From Magnetospirillum sp. (GTDB lineage: Bacteria; Pseudomonadota; Alphaproteobacteria; Rhodospirillales; Magnetospirillaceae): a stretch of 10,000 nt of DNA. The notes below the pieces were generated by a model. That model saw only the letters and a program-made list of their open reading frames with translations. It had not been told where the DNA came from and did no database searches. Positions 1 through 7,175 of the stretch are shown here, piece by piece (position 1 is the stretch's first letter; each line of letters opens with the position of its first letter). A program made the position numbers and the translations under genes. Where the stretch lies: the NCBI GenBank assembly GCA_020217035.1, contig JAIWOG010000077.1, forward strand, positions 1-10,000. Reading direction: 5' to 3'.

Positions 1-1709
<1,709 letters not shown>

Positions 1710-1710
1710 C

Positions 1711-2433
1711 ATGCTGGCGGTGGAGAACCTGCATTCCGGCTATGGCCGCATCCAAGCCCTGCACGGCGTCAGCGTCGAGGTGAAGAAGGGCGAGATCGTC
1801 ACCCTGATCGGCGCCAACGGCGCCGGCAAGACCACGCTGCTGATGACCATCTGTGGCTCGCCGCGGGCCACCCAGGGCCGGGTGCTGCTGGACGGCCAGG
1901 ACGTCACCCACTTGCCCATGCACAAACTGGCGCACATGGGATTGGCCCATTCGCCGGAAGGAAGGCGCATCTTCGCCCGCATGAGCGTGCTGGAAAACCT
2001 GCAAATGGGCGCGGTGGCCGGCGACCCCGCCCATTACGACGAAGACTTGGAAAAGGTGCTGACCCTGTTCCCGCGCCTGAAGGAACGAATCAACCAGCGC
2101 GGTGGCACCCTTTCGGGCGGCGAACAGCAGATGCTGGCCATCGGCCGCGCCCTGATGAGCCGGCCGCGCGTGTTGTTGCTGGACGAACCGTCCCTGGGCC
2201 TGGCGCCCTTGGTGGTGCGCCACATCTTCGAGATGATCAAGCAGATCAACCAGGAACAGGGCATGACCGTCTTCCTGGTGGAACAGAACGCCCACCACGC
2301 CCTGAAGTTGGCCCATCGCGGTTACGTGCTGGTCAACGGCCGGGTCACCCTGTCGGGCTCGGGGGCCGAATTGCTGGCCAATCCGGAAATCCGCGCCCAT
2401 TATCTGGAAGGCGGCCACGGAGCGACGGCATGA
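1711..2433 (+). CDS. livF: LivF, branched-chain amino acid ABC transporter ATPase
   Basis: Second ATPase of the Liv importer, expected to form a heterodimer with LivG beneath LivH/LivM. ATG at 1711 follows the livG stop after a single base; length is 240 residues, normal for LivF. Motifs: Walker A GANGAGKTT at 34-42, the LivF-typical Q-loop region SPEGRRIFARMSVLENL starting at residue 81, signature LSGGEQQMLAIGRALM at 134-149, Walker B VLLLDEPSLGLAP from 154 with catalytic Glu159, and a switch region VFLVEQNA where Gln replaces the usual His. That replacement is normal for LivF and is not a defect. The stop overlaps the next start as ATGA at 2430-2433. A 30-base stretch encoding FARMSVLENL is identical to one in livG. 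Confidence 0.96.
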   Translation: MLAVENLHSGYGRIQALHGVSVEVKKGEIVTLIGANGAGKTTLLMTICGSPRATQGRVLLDGQDVTHLPMHKLAHMGLAHSPEGRRIFARMSVLENLQMGAVAGDPAHYDEDLEKVLTLFPRLKERINQRGGTLSGGEQQMLAIGRALMSRPRVLLLDEPSLGLAPLVVRHIFEMIKQINQEQGMTVFLVEQNAHHALKLAHRGYVLVNGRVTLSGSGAELLANPEIRAHYLEGGHGATA

Positions 2434-2771
2434 TCCATTCCATCCCCGTCTTCATCGGCGTCACCGTCATCTTCATGGGCGGCTGCGCCTTCATGACCGG
2501 ACAAGCGGTTTCCAGCACCTGGCGGCCGTTGTGGCAGGTGTTGGCCTACGCCCTGTTGCTGGGCGCCGCCGACCGCTTCCTGGTGTTCGCCCTGTTCGGC
2601 GGCCCCTTGCTCAGCCTGGGCGGCTATGTGCTGGACACCGCCGTCATCGCCGCCATCGCCGCGGGCGCTTGGCGGGCGACGCGGGCGCGGCGCATGTGCC
2701 TGCAATATCCGTGGATTTACGAACGCGTCGGCTTGTTCGGCTGGCGCCAACGCGTGACGCACTTGGCCTAG
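2430..2771 (+). CDS. small three-helix membrane protein in the liv operon (DUF6867-like)
   Basis: A 113-residue protein with three likely membrane segments at about residues 5-24, 33-56 (with an internal Asp48-Arg49 pair) and 60-81, followed by a basic, cytoplasmic-looking tail (RATRARR, then YPWIYERVGLFGWRQR). Its ATG overlaps the livF stop (ATGA), so it is almost certainly co-translated with the transporter ATPases and precedes livK. I believe this is the small uncharacterised family (DUF6867) found beside liv genes in Alphaproteobacteria; that name is from memory and was not checked. No catalytic motif is visible. A role as an accessory or assembly factor of the Liv permease is an inference from position only. 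GC-rich third codon positions match its neighbours. Confidence 0.85.
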   Translation: MIHSIPVFIGVTVIFMGGCAFMTGQAVSSTWRPLWQVLAYALLLGAADRFLVFALFGGPLLSLGGYVLDTAVIAAIAAGAWRATRARRMCLQYPWIYERVGLFGWRQRVTHLA

Positions 2772-2849
2772 GGGATATCGCTTCCCGTGACCCGGTGCTA
2801 AGGTTTCCGCCAATAAGTTGTTTTGCCACCAGACGGAGGGTTACGGGAG

Positions 2850-3950
2850 ATGAAGACTTTGAAGACGCTGGCCTTGGCCTCAGTGGCCGCCGTGGCGTTC
2901 GGCGCCGCCGCCCATGCCGAGATCCTGTTGGGACTGGCCGGTCCGATGACCGGTCCGGAAGCCCAGTTCGGCGAACAGTTCAAGCAAGGTGCCAACAAGG
3001 CCATCGAGGACATCAACGCCAAGGGCGGGGTCCTGGGCCAGAAGGTCAAGATCGTCGTTGGCGACGACGCCTGCGATCCCAAGCAGGCCCGTTCGGTGGC
3101 CGAGGAACTGGCGTCCAAGAAGGTCGCCGCAATCATCGGCCATTTCTGCTCGGGGTCGTCCATCCCGGCCTCGGAAGTCTATCAGGAAAACGGCATCCCG
3201 CAGATCTCGCCCGGCTCGACCAACCCCACCTACACCGAACGCGGCATGAACAACGTGTTCCGCGTCTGCGGCCGTGACGACCAGCAAGGCCCCACCGCCG
3301 CCAATTACATCGCCAAGAAGTATCCGGGCAAGAAGGTCGCCATCATCCATGACAAGTCGGCTTACGGCAAGGGCCTGGCCGACGAGTTCAAGAAGGCGCT
3401 GAACACCGCCGGCGTCACCGAGGTGTTCTACGAAGCCATCACCGCCGGTGAAAAGGATTACTCGGCCCTGGTCACCAAGCTGAAGTCGGCGGGCGCCGAT
3501 TTCGTCTTCCTGGGCGGCTACAAGACCGAAGGCGGCCTGATCGTGCGTCAGATGCGCGACCAGGGCCTGAAGACCACCCTGGTGGGCGGCGACGCCCTGC
3601 TGGTCGAGGAATTCTGGGCCATCACCGGCACCGCCGGCGAAGGTACCCTGGTGACCTTCAGCCCCGACCCGCGCCTGTTGCCGCAGAACGCGGCCCTGGT
3701 GAAGTATTATCGCGACAAGAAGTACGAACCCGAGACCTACACCCTTTATTCCTTCGGCGCCATCCAGGCTTGGGCCATGGCCGCCGAAAAGGCCGGCAGC
3801 ACCGACGGCAAGAAGGTGATCGCCGCGCTCAAGGCCAACAAGTTCGACACCGTCATCGGCAATATCGGCTTCGACGCCAAGGGCGACGTGGTCGGCCCCA
3901 ATTACGTCATGTATGTGTGGAAGAACGGCAAGTACGTTTACGCCGATTGA
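2850..3950 (+). CDS. livK: LivK/LivJ-type periplasmic branched-chain amino acid binding protein
   Basis: Periplasmic receptor that delivers amino acids to the Liv permease. The ATG at 2850 gives 366 residues starting with a classical signal peptide: Lys2 and Lys5, a hydrophobic core, and a likely cleavage after AHA at residue 23. A TTG at 2823 in the same frame would only lengthen the leader and lacks a ribosome site. GGAGG at 2835-2839 is the likely Shine-Dalgarno. The mature protein is close to E. coli LivJ along its length: DDACDPKQ and GHFCSGSS carry the two Cys (75 and 100) of the conserved disulfide, ISPGSTNPTYTERG forms part of the ligand pocket, and QGPTAANYI, IIHDKSAYGKGLA and ITAGEKDYSALVTKLK are family blocks. 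The strong LivJ resemblance favours Leu/Ile/Val as ligand, though homologues bind other amino acids. The 78-base gap before it may hold a separate promoter, but I see no convincing box. Confidence 0.95.
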   Translation: MKTLKTLALASVAAVAFGAAAHAEILLGLAGPMTGPEAQFGEQFKQGANKAIEDINAKGGVLGQKVKIVVGDDACDPKQARSVAEELASKKVAAIIGHFCSGSSIPASEVYQENGIPQISPGSTNPTYTERGMNNVFRVCGRDDQQGPTAANYIAKKYPGKKVAIIHDKSAYGKGLADEFKKALNTAGVTEVFYEAITAGEKDYSALVTKLKSAGADFVFLGGYKTEGGLIVRQMRDQGLKTTLVGGDALLVEEFWAITGTAGEGTLVTFSPDPRLLPQNAALVKYYRDKKYEPETYTLYSFGAIQAWAMAAEKAGSTDGKKVIAALKANKFDTVIGNIGFDAKGDVVGPNYVMYVWKNGKYVYAD

Positions 3951-3976
3951 CAAGACTTTCCGCGGCTTTGACGGTG

Positions 3977-4003
3977 GGCCCGGCGCTGATGCGCCGGGCC
4001 TTT
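3977..4003 (+). terminator. hairpin terminator after livK
   Basis: A perfect 10-bp stem, GGCCCGGCGC (3977-3986) and GCGCCGGGCC (3991-4000), encloses a TGAT loop and is followed by TTT, 26 bases after the livK stop. The U-tract is short, but stem strength and position fit an intrinsic terminator for the liv operon. Confidence 0.85.
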
Positions 4004-4074
4004 CGCATTGACGGGGGCGGACTTTGGGATCAGGCTTTCAACCGTGAGGAAGCCATAAAAGAGAGGGCCGAACG

Positions 4075-4401
4075 ATGCCGATGATGAAGGATTGCATCAA
4101 CGCCTGTGACCTGGCGCACCGCGCCGCCACCGAAGCCGCCATCCATGGCATGCAGCAAGGCGGCAAGTACGCCGATTGGGAATTGGTGCAATTGCTGCTG
4201 GATACCGCCGACATCACCGAAACCGCCGCCGATTTCCTGTTGCGGTCGTCGCGTCAGCACACCTCGGTGCTGCGGGTCACCGCCGAGATCGCTGACAAAT
4301 GCGCCGATGCCTGCGAAAAACTGGCCGCCGAGGATTTGCGCATGAAGGAATGCGCCGAATCGTGTCGACGCGCCGCCACCCAATGCCGCAAGCTGCTGTG
4401 A
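4075..4401 (+). CDS. four-helix-bundle Cys protein, DUF326 / copper-storage-protein-like
   Basis: A 108-residue, all-helical protein without signal peptide or membrane segment. Its pattern (CINAC near the N-terminus, then DTADITETAADFLLR, then CADAC, CAESC and RAATQC) matches the DUF326 four-helix-bundle family, which includes the cytosolic copper-storage proteins (Csp3 type) that bind Cu(I) through Cys lining the bundle. Seven Cys are present: 7, 11, 76, 80, 93, 97 and 104. The second helix, which in many relatives reads like CxDCADxC, has Thr at the expected Cys positions (Thr44, Thr48), so metal capacity would be reduced or the role changed. His15, His24 and His62 might contribute. The ATG at 4075 follows a purine-rich GAGAGG about ten bases upstream; Met3 and Met4 are alternatives. 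It lies between two terminators and is probably monocistronic. Copper binding is inferred from the family. Confidence 0.85.
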   Translation: MPMMKDCINACDLAHRAATEAAIHGMQQGGKYADWELVQLLLDTADITETAADFLLRSSRQHTSVLRVTAEIADKCADACEKLAAEDLRMKECAESCRRAATQCRKLL

Positions 4402-4409
4402 TCCCAGGA

Positions 4410-4433
4410 AGCCCCGCCTCGGCGGGGCTTTTT
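4410..4433 (+). terminator. strong intrinsic terminator after the DUF326-like gene
   Basis: AGCCCCGC (4410-4417) pairs with GCGGGGCT (4422-4429) around a CTCG loop and runs directly into TTTTT (4429-4433). It starts nine bases after the stop of the preceding gene and is a textbook rho-independent terminator. Confidence 0.93.
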
Positions 4434-4494
4434 CATGGAAACGACATCGCCCTTCATGGCACTTTCACCGCAACGCGAAATTGGGGAACCCACC

Positions 4495-4794
4495 ATGGAC
4501 GAGACCACCATCACCGGCCACCTGCCCAACATGACCGTGGAAATCAGCCATCGTGCCGATCCCGATGGCGGCGCCGAAATGATGACCATCCATCTGCGGG
4601 CCAGCCCCGACTTCCAGACGGCCCTGCCACTGGCCGGAGGCTTCCTGCAGGGCGGCCTGGGACACATGTCGCCGATCTTCGTCCCCCTGCAGATGTGGAC
4701 ACAAGCCATGGAAATGTGGGCGGCGCCGTGGCGCCAACTGGCCCAGGCCAACCCCTTGCTGCGCCTTTTGAGCGAACAGCAGCACGGTAAATGA
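4495..4794 (+). CDS. hypothetical 99-residue Met/Trp-rich protein
   Basis: I do not recognise this protein. The ATG at 4495 is preferred because GGGGA at 4483-4487 lies seven bases upstream; an in-frame ATG at 4435 sits immediately after the terminator U-tract and would add 20 residues without a ribosome site. The first part (to about residue 35) is polar with beta-like alternation (MTVEISHRAD, MMTIHLRAS). A Gly-rich, hydrophobic centre (LAGGFLQGGLGHMSPIFVPL, residues 46-65) follows, then a likely amphipathic helix with Trp68, Trp75, Trp79 and Met67, 72, 74, ending in LLRLLSEQQHGK. There are eight Met in 99 residues. No signal peptide or clear transmembrane span is present. The amphipathic C-terminus could bind a membrane or a polymer granule, but this is only a guess. 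The GC-rich third positions and exact fit between terminator and the next gene support a real gene. Confidence 0.72.
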   Translation: MDETTITGHLPNMTVEISHRADPDGGAEMMTIHLRASPDFQTALPLAGGFLQGGLGHMSPIFVPLQMWTQAMEMWAAPWRQLAQANPLLRLLSEQQHGK

Positions 4795-4821
4795 CGTCGT
4801 CATGTCTTCCGCGCATGTCGG

Positions 4822-4840
4822 AACATCCTTCGCGGATGTT
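4822..4840 (+). promoter_or_regulatory. 7-bp hairpin in the leader upstream of the hemerythrin gene
   Basis: AACATCC (4822-4828) and GGATGTT (4834-4840) form a perfect 7-bp inverted repeat with a TTCGC loop, in the 113-base gap between the 99-residue gene and the hemerythrin gene. No U-tract follows, so it is a poor intrinsic terminator; it could be a protein-binding palindrome. A weak -35/-10 pair (TTGCAT at 4839, TATTCC at 4862, 17-base spacing) lies just downstream, placing the palindrome where an upstream regulator would bind. Each promoter box matches the sigma-70 consensus at only three bases. Confidence 0.35.
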
Positions 4841-4907
4841 GCATATGTGTTCGCCATTGGCTATTCCCCTATCCTGGTCACGCCAATGCTGAAAGTGTCA
4901 CCCGATC

Positions 4908-5315
4908 ATGCCGTTCATCCAATGGGACAAGTCCTTCAGCGTCGGAACCACCGCCCTGGACGCGGATCACCGACGCTTGCTTGAAATCCTGAACCGCATC
5001 TACGAGGCGTGGCAGACCGATCCGTCCAAGGTCGAACTGGACCAGTTGTTCGACGAGTTGCTGGACTACACCGACGGCCATTTCAACCGCGAGGAAAGCA
5101 AGCTGGCGGCCCGCGACTACGAAGGTCTGGCCGACCACCATGTCCAGCATGAACGCCTGCGCGAGACGGTGCTGGCCTTCCGCGCCCGCCACCTGGCCGG
5201 CAACACGCCTGACGCCCTGACCGAAGAGATGGCCAAGTTCCTGAAATCCTGGCTGATGGATCACATCCTGGGCGAGGACATGAAGTACAAGCCGCTGTTC
5301 ACAGGCATGCCCTGA
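4908..5315 (+). CDS. bacteriohemerythrin
   Basis: A 135-residue single-domain hemerythrin that binds O2 reversibly at a non-haem di-iron centre in a four-helix bundle; it is cytoplasmic, as no signal peptide is seen. All seven family iron ligands are visible: His21 in DADHRRLL, His58 and Glu62 in HFNREE, His77 and His81 in HHVQH, and His119 with Asp124 in DHILGED. The N-terminus (FIQWDKSFSVGTTALDADH) is the standard start of the family, which supports the ATG at 4908, although no good Shine-Dalgarno is present. Length is typical. Such proteins serve as oxygen sensors, stores or scavengers in microaerophiles and often occur in several copies in Magnetospirillum-like bacteria. It is convergent with the next gene, with only 15 bases between stops. 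No fused signalling domain is present, so oxygen delivery or buffering is more likely than direct signal output. Confidence 0.94.
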   Translation: MPFIQWDKSFSVGTTALDADHRRLLEILNRIYEAWQTDPSKVELDQLFDELLDYTDGHFNREESKLAARDYEGLADHHVQHERLRETVLAFRARHLAGNTPDALTEEMAKFLKSWLMDHILGEDMKYKPLFTGMP

Positions 5316-5330
5316 AACCACGCCCAGCCG

Positions 5331-5525
5331 TCACGGACGGCGCAGCGTGTCGGCCAGTTGCGACGCCAGCCAGGTGCATTCCAGCCGCTCGCCGCAACGG
5401 ACCATGCGGTCGCACGCCAGAACGTCGTCGATGATCCGGCGCATGGCCGCCGAATCCCGGTCGGCGGTGACCGCGCCGACCCCCATCAGCATTCCCAGAC
5501 ATCCATTCTTGCCGCGCTGGACCAT
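5331..5525 (-). CDS. hypothetical 64-residue protein, convergent with hemerythrin
   Basis: Not recognised. The ATG at 5525 is chosen because GGAG lies eight bases upstream on the - strand; two earlier in-frame starts (ATG at 5558, GTG at 5570) lack such a site. Most third codon positions are G or C, as in neighbouring genes, which makes this frame more credible than the overlapping + strand frames. The protein begins MVQRGKNGCLGMLMGVGAV, then has a probable helix (SAAMRRIIDDVLACDRMV) and a second one (CTWLASQLADTLRRP). Four Cys (residues 9, 38, 44 and 51) are scattered without a CxxC motif. No signal peptide or membrane span is seen. The stop is 15 bases from the hemerythrin stop. A regulatory or partner protein role cannot be argued from sequence alone. 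Confidence 0.62.
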   Translation of the reverse strand: MVQRGKNGCLGMLMGVGAVTADRDSAAMRRIIDDVLACDRMVRCGERLECTWLASQLADTLRRP

Positions 5526-5603
5526 GACCCGCACTCCATTATTGGATGTGGGTTCCATTGTCGGCAACACATAGCCCCATGACCAGTGACTCTTCGCCGC
5601 GTC

Positions 5604-5645
5604 AGAAAAAAATAATGTGCGTTTTTAACCAAAAATAGAATATTC
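5604..5645. other. AT-rich patch in the intergenic region
   Basis: About 42 bases, including runs of A7, T5 and A5, stand out in otherwise GC-rich DNA. Within it TTTTT (5622-5626) and AAAAA (5631-5635) form a 5-bp inverted repeat around AACC. It lies about 80 bases upstream of the start of the - strand 64-residue gene and may hold its promoter or an UP-like or nucleoid-protein binding site. I could not fit a well-spaced -35/-10 pair on either strand. The rest of the 5526-5810 gap holds only the 5669-5736 inverted repeat. Confidence 0.5.
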
Positions 5646-5668
5646 GGGGAAGTTGGATCAGGGCTGGG

Positions 5669-5736
5669 GCGAAAGACCCTTGTTGGCGCGGGCAACGCCG
5701 GATGATGGGATGGGGAGATCCCGAAAGGTCTTTCGC
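5669..5736. repeat. 68-base element closed by a perfect 10-bp inverted repeat; possible structured RNA
   Basis: GCGAAAGACC (5669-5678) and GGTCTTTCGC (5727-5736) are exact reverse complements 48 bases apart. Between them two further stems can form: GGCG/CGCC (5685-5688 with 5696-5699, extendable by two G-U pairs) and GGGAT/ATCCC (5707-5711 with 5718-5722, loop GGGGAG). Together this gives a three-way junction. The right arm can alternatively fold on itself as CGAAA-GGTC-TTTCG (5722-5735), which excludes the long-range stem and the last pair of the GGGAT stem. No U-tract follows on either strand, so it is not a plain terminator. The element lies 3' of the - strand MFS gene. It could be a small RNA, a leader element of the 64-residue gene on the - strand, or an extragenic palindromic repeat. 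I cannot match it to a known family. Confidence 0.55.
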
Positions 5737-5810
5737 GAGTCCGATCTTAAGCGATGAAGGAACGTCTTCGCCACTCCACCACAGGGCGGGCCAAACGGCG
5801 GGGATTCGTC

Positions 5811-7061
5811 CTACCTGTTCCGCCAGTCGCGTCCCACCAGCGGCCCCATCCACGCCATGGCGGCAACCGACAGGATCACCGGCACCGCCAGGGCGACTTG
5901 ATGGGCCTCGGCCGGCCATCCTGCCCCGGTCTTTGGCCACAGGTTGATCACCGCCCCCAGCCCCCATTGCAGGGCGAAGGCGGCGGCGAAGATGATCAGG
6001 TTCAAGCTGGTGGTGGCCCGGCCCGACATGGTGGCGGGAACCGATTGCGCCACCACCACGTAGCACAGCGACATGGAGGCCCCGGCGAAGCCGAAGCTGG
6101 TGGCCAGCAGGTTGGGCGCCCCCACCAGTCCCGATGCCATGGCCGCCATGGAGGCCACGTACCAAGCCATGCCCAGCAGGGCCACGCTGAGGATGCCGAC
6201 ACGGAAGCGGGCCAGGAAATCAGCCAGGATTCCCCACGACAGATAGCCAAAAGCCATGCCGGCGGCCATCAGCATCAAGGCCAGGGCGACGGAATCGCCG
6301 TCCAGGCCGGCGACGTCGCGCAACCACGGACCGGCCCACAGCCCCTGGACAGCCATGAACGAGCCCAAGGTCACGGCGGTGGCCGGCATCACCCGCAGGA
6401 AATCCGGGTTGCGGCAGATGTTGGCGACATCGCGCATCTGCTGCGACAGCGAACCCGAGGACACGCCCGTCGGCTTGTCGGGAACGGTGGCGAACAGCAC
6501 CGCCGCCATGGCCAGCGTCAGCCCCGACAAGATCCAGAAGACCCCGCGCCAATCCATGAATCCCAAGGCCATCTGCACCGGCTGGGTGGCGGCCACAGCC
6601 CCCAAGCCACCGGAAAACAGGATCACCCCGTTGACCAGGGCCAGACGGCGCGGTGGATAGAATTGCACGTTGGCCTTGATGGCCGCCATCAGGCAGGCCG
6701 ACACCCCCAATCCCACCAGGGCGCGACCCAGGATCAGGCTGCCCGCCTGTTCGGCCAGGGCGAACAGGGCGGCGCCGGCGGCGGCGAACACCAGAAGCGC
6801 GGCTTCCACCCGTCGCGGACCGAAGCGGTCCAGCAGCATCCCCAAGGGCAGTTGGAACGAGCCGAAAGCCAACAGGTACATGCCGGTCATCAGCCCCAGC
6901 GCCCCGGCATCCAGCGCGATGTCGGCGGCGATGTCGGGGGCCAGCACGGCATTCACCGTGCGGTACAGATAGGAAAGGAAATAACCGCCGGAAAACGGCA
7001 GCAAGACCCGCAAAGCCAGCGTCGTGGCGGAATGAGTTCCGGTATTCATAACCACGACCAT
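5811..7061 (-). CDS. MFS transporter
   Basis: Inner-membrane secondary transporter of the major facilitator superfamily with about twelve hydrophobic segments. The loop between helices 2 and 3 shows the MFS signature as GMLLDRFGPRR, and GRALVGLGVSACLMAAIKA resembles the helix-4 block. The start is uncertain: ATG at 7061 gives 416 residues and has GGTG about eight bases upstream; ATG at 7049 (MNTGTHSATT) and GTG at 7118 are alternatives, and the GTG extension lacks homology-like character. Asp-Arg in helix 1-2 (YRTVNAVLAPDIAAD) and few charged residues inside the helices do not identify a substrate; the general look is that of anion or metabolite MFS carriers. It lies downstream of the phosphofructokinase gene on the same strand but is separated from it by a strong terminator, so it probably has its own promoter. 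No terminator with a U-tract is seen after its stop. Confidence 0.9.
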   Translation of the reverse strand: MVVVMNTGTHSATTLALRVLLPFSGGYFLSYLYRTVNAVLAPDIAADIALDAGALGLMTGMYLLAFGSFQLPLGMLLDRFGPRRVEAALLVFAAAGAALFALAEQAGSLILGRALVGLGVSACLMAAIKANVQFYPPRRLALVNGVILFSGGLGAVAATQPVQMALGFMDWRGVFWILSGLTLAMAAVLFATVPDKPTGVSSGSLSQQMRDVANICRNPDFLRVMPATAVTLGSFMAVQGLWAGPWLRDVAGLDGDSVALALMLMAAGMAFGYLSWGILADFLARFRVGILSVALLGMAWYVASMAAMASGLVGAPNLLATSFGFAGASMSLCYVVVAQSVPATMSGRATTSLNLIIFAAAFALQWGLGAVINLWPKTGAGWPAEAHQVALAVPVILSVAAMAWMGPLVGRDWRNR

Positions 7062-7070
7062 GGCGGTATC

Positions 7071-7082
7071 ACCACTTGTGGT
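7071..7082. promoter_or_regulatory. ACCAC-TT-GTGGT palindrome just upstream of the MFS start
   Basis: A 12-base inverted repeat with 5-base arms lies nine bases before the ATG of the - strand MFS gene at 7061. On the - strand it reads ACCACAAGTGGT and overlaps the region that would contain the ribosome binding site. It could be an operator or a small translation-controlling hairpin; with 5-base arms chance is a realistic explanation. Confidence 0.3.
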
Positions 7083-7130
7083 CAATCGTACCTTTGGCGG
7101 GCTTGCTGTTTGGAACACTGCACGGCGTGG

Positions 7131-7164
7131 AAAACCGCCATTCCCGCGCAGGCGGGAATGGCGG
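7131..7164 (-). terminator. intrinsic terminator after the phosphofructokinase gene
   Basis: On the - strand CCGCCATTCCCGC pairs perfectly over 13 bp with GCGGGAATGGCGG around a CTGC loop and runs into TTTT (7134-7131). It begins 12 bases after the kinase stop. It separates that gene from the MFS gene downstream. Confidence 0.92.
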
Positions 7165-7175
7165 ATGCAACCAGC

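Noticed and set aside
2300..2310. Missing switch histidine in LivF as a sign of a dead ATPase
   Set aside because: The VEQNA sequence with Gln in place of His is normal in the LivF family, including E. coli.
2880..3953. Long - strand open frame antisense to livK
   Set aside because: livK is certain by homology across the whole stretch; the antisense frame arises from GC-rich codon bias. The same holds for the - strand frame at 384-1712 opposite livM and livG.
4435..4494. Upstream ATG for the 99-residue protein
   Set aside because: It lies immediately after the terminator U-tract with no room for a promoter and ribosome site; the ATG at 4495 has GGGGA at good spacing.
4802..4984. 60-codon + frame ahead of hemerythrin
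   Set aside because: It overlaps the start of the hemerythrin gene in another frame, lacks a ribosome site and turns Arg/His/Pro-rich where the real gene begins.
5669..5736. Type III hammerhead ribozyme
   Set aside because: The order stem-hairpin-GGATGAT-hairpin-GAAA-stem looks similar, but the core needs CTGATGA directly before stem II and U then H after the first arm. Here one core U is G, an extra base precedes stem II, the base pairing with A15.1 is C, and the C of the core would be buried in the GGCG/CGCC stem.
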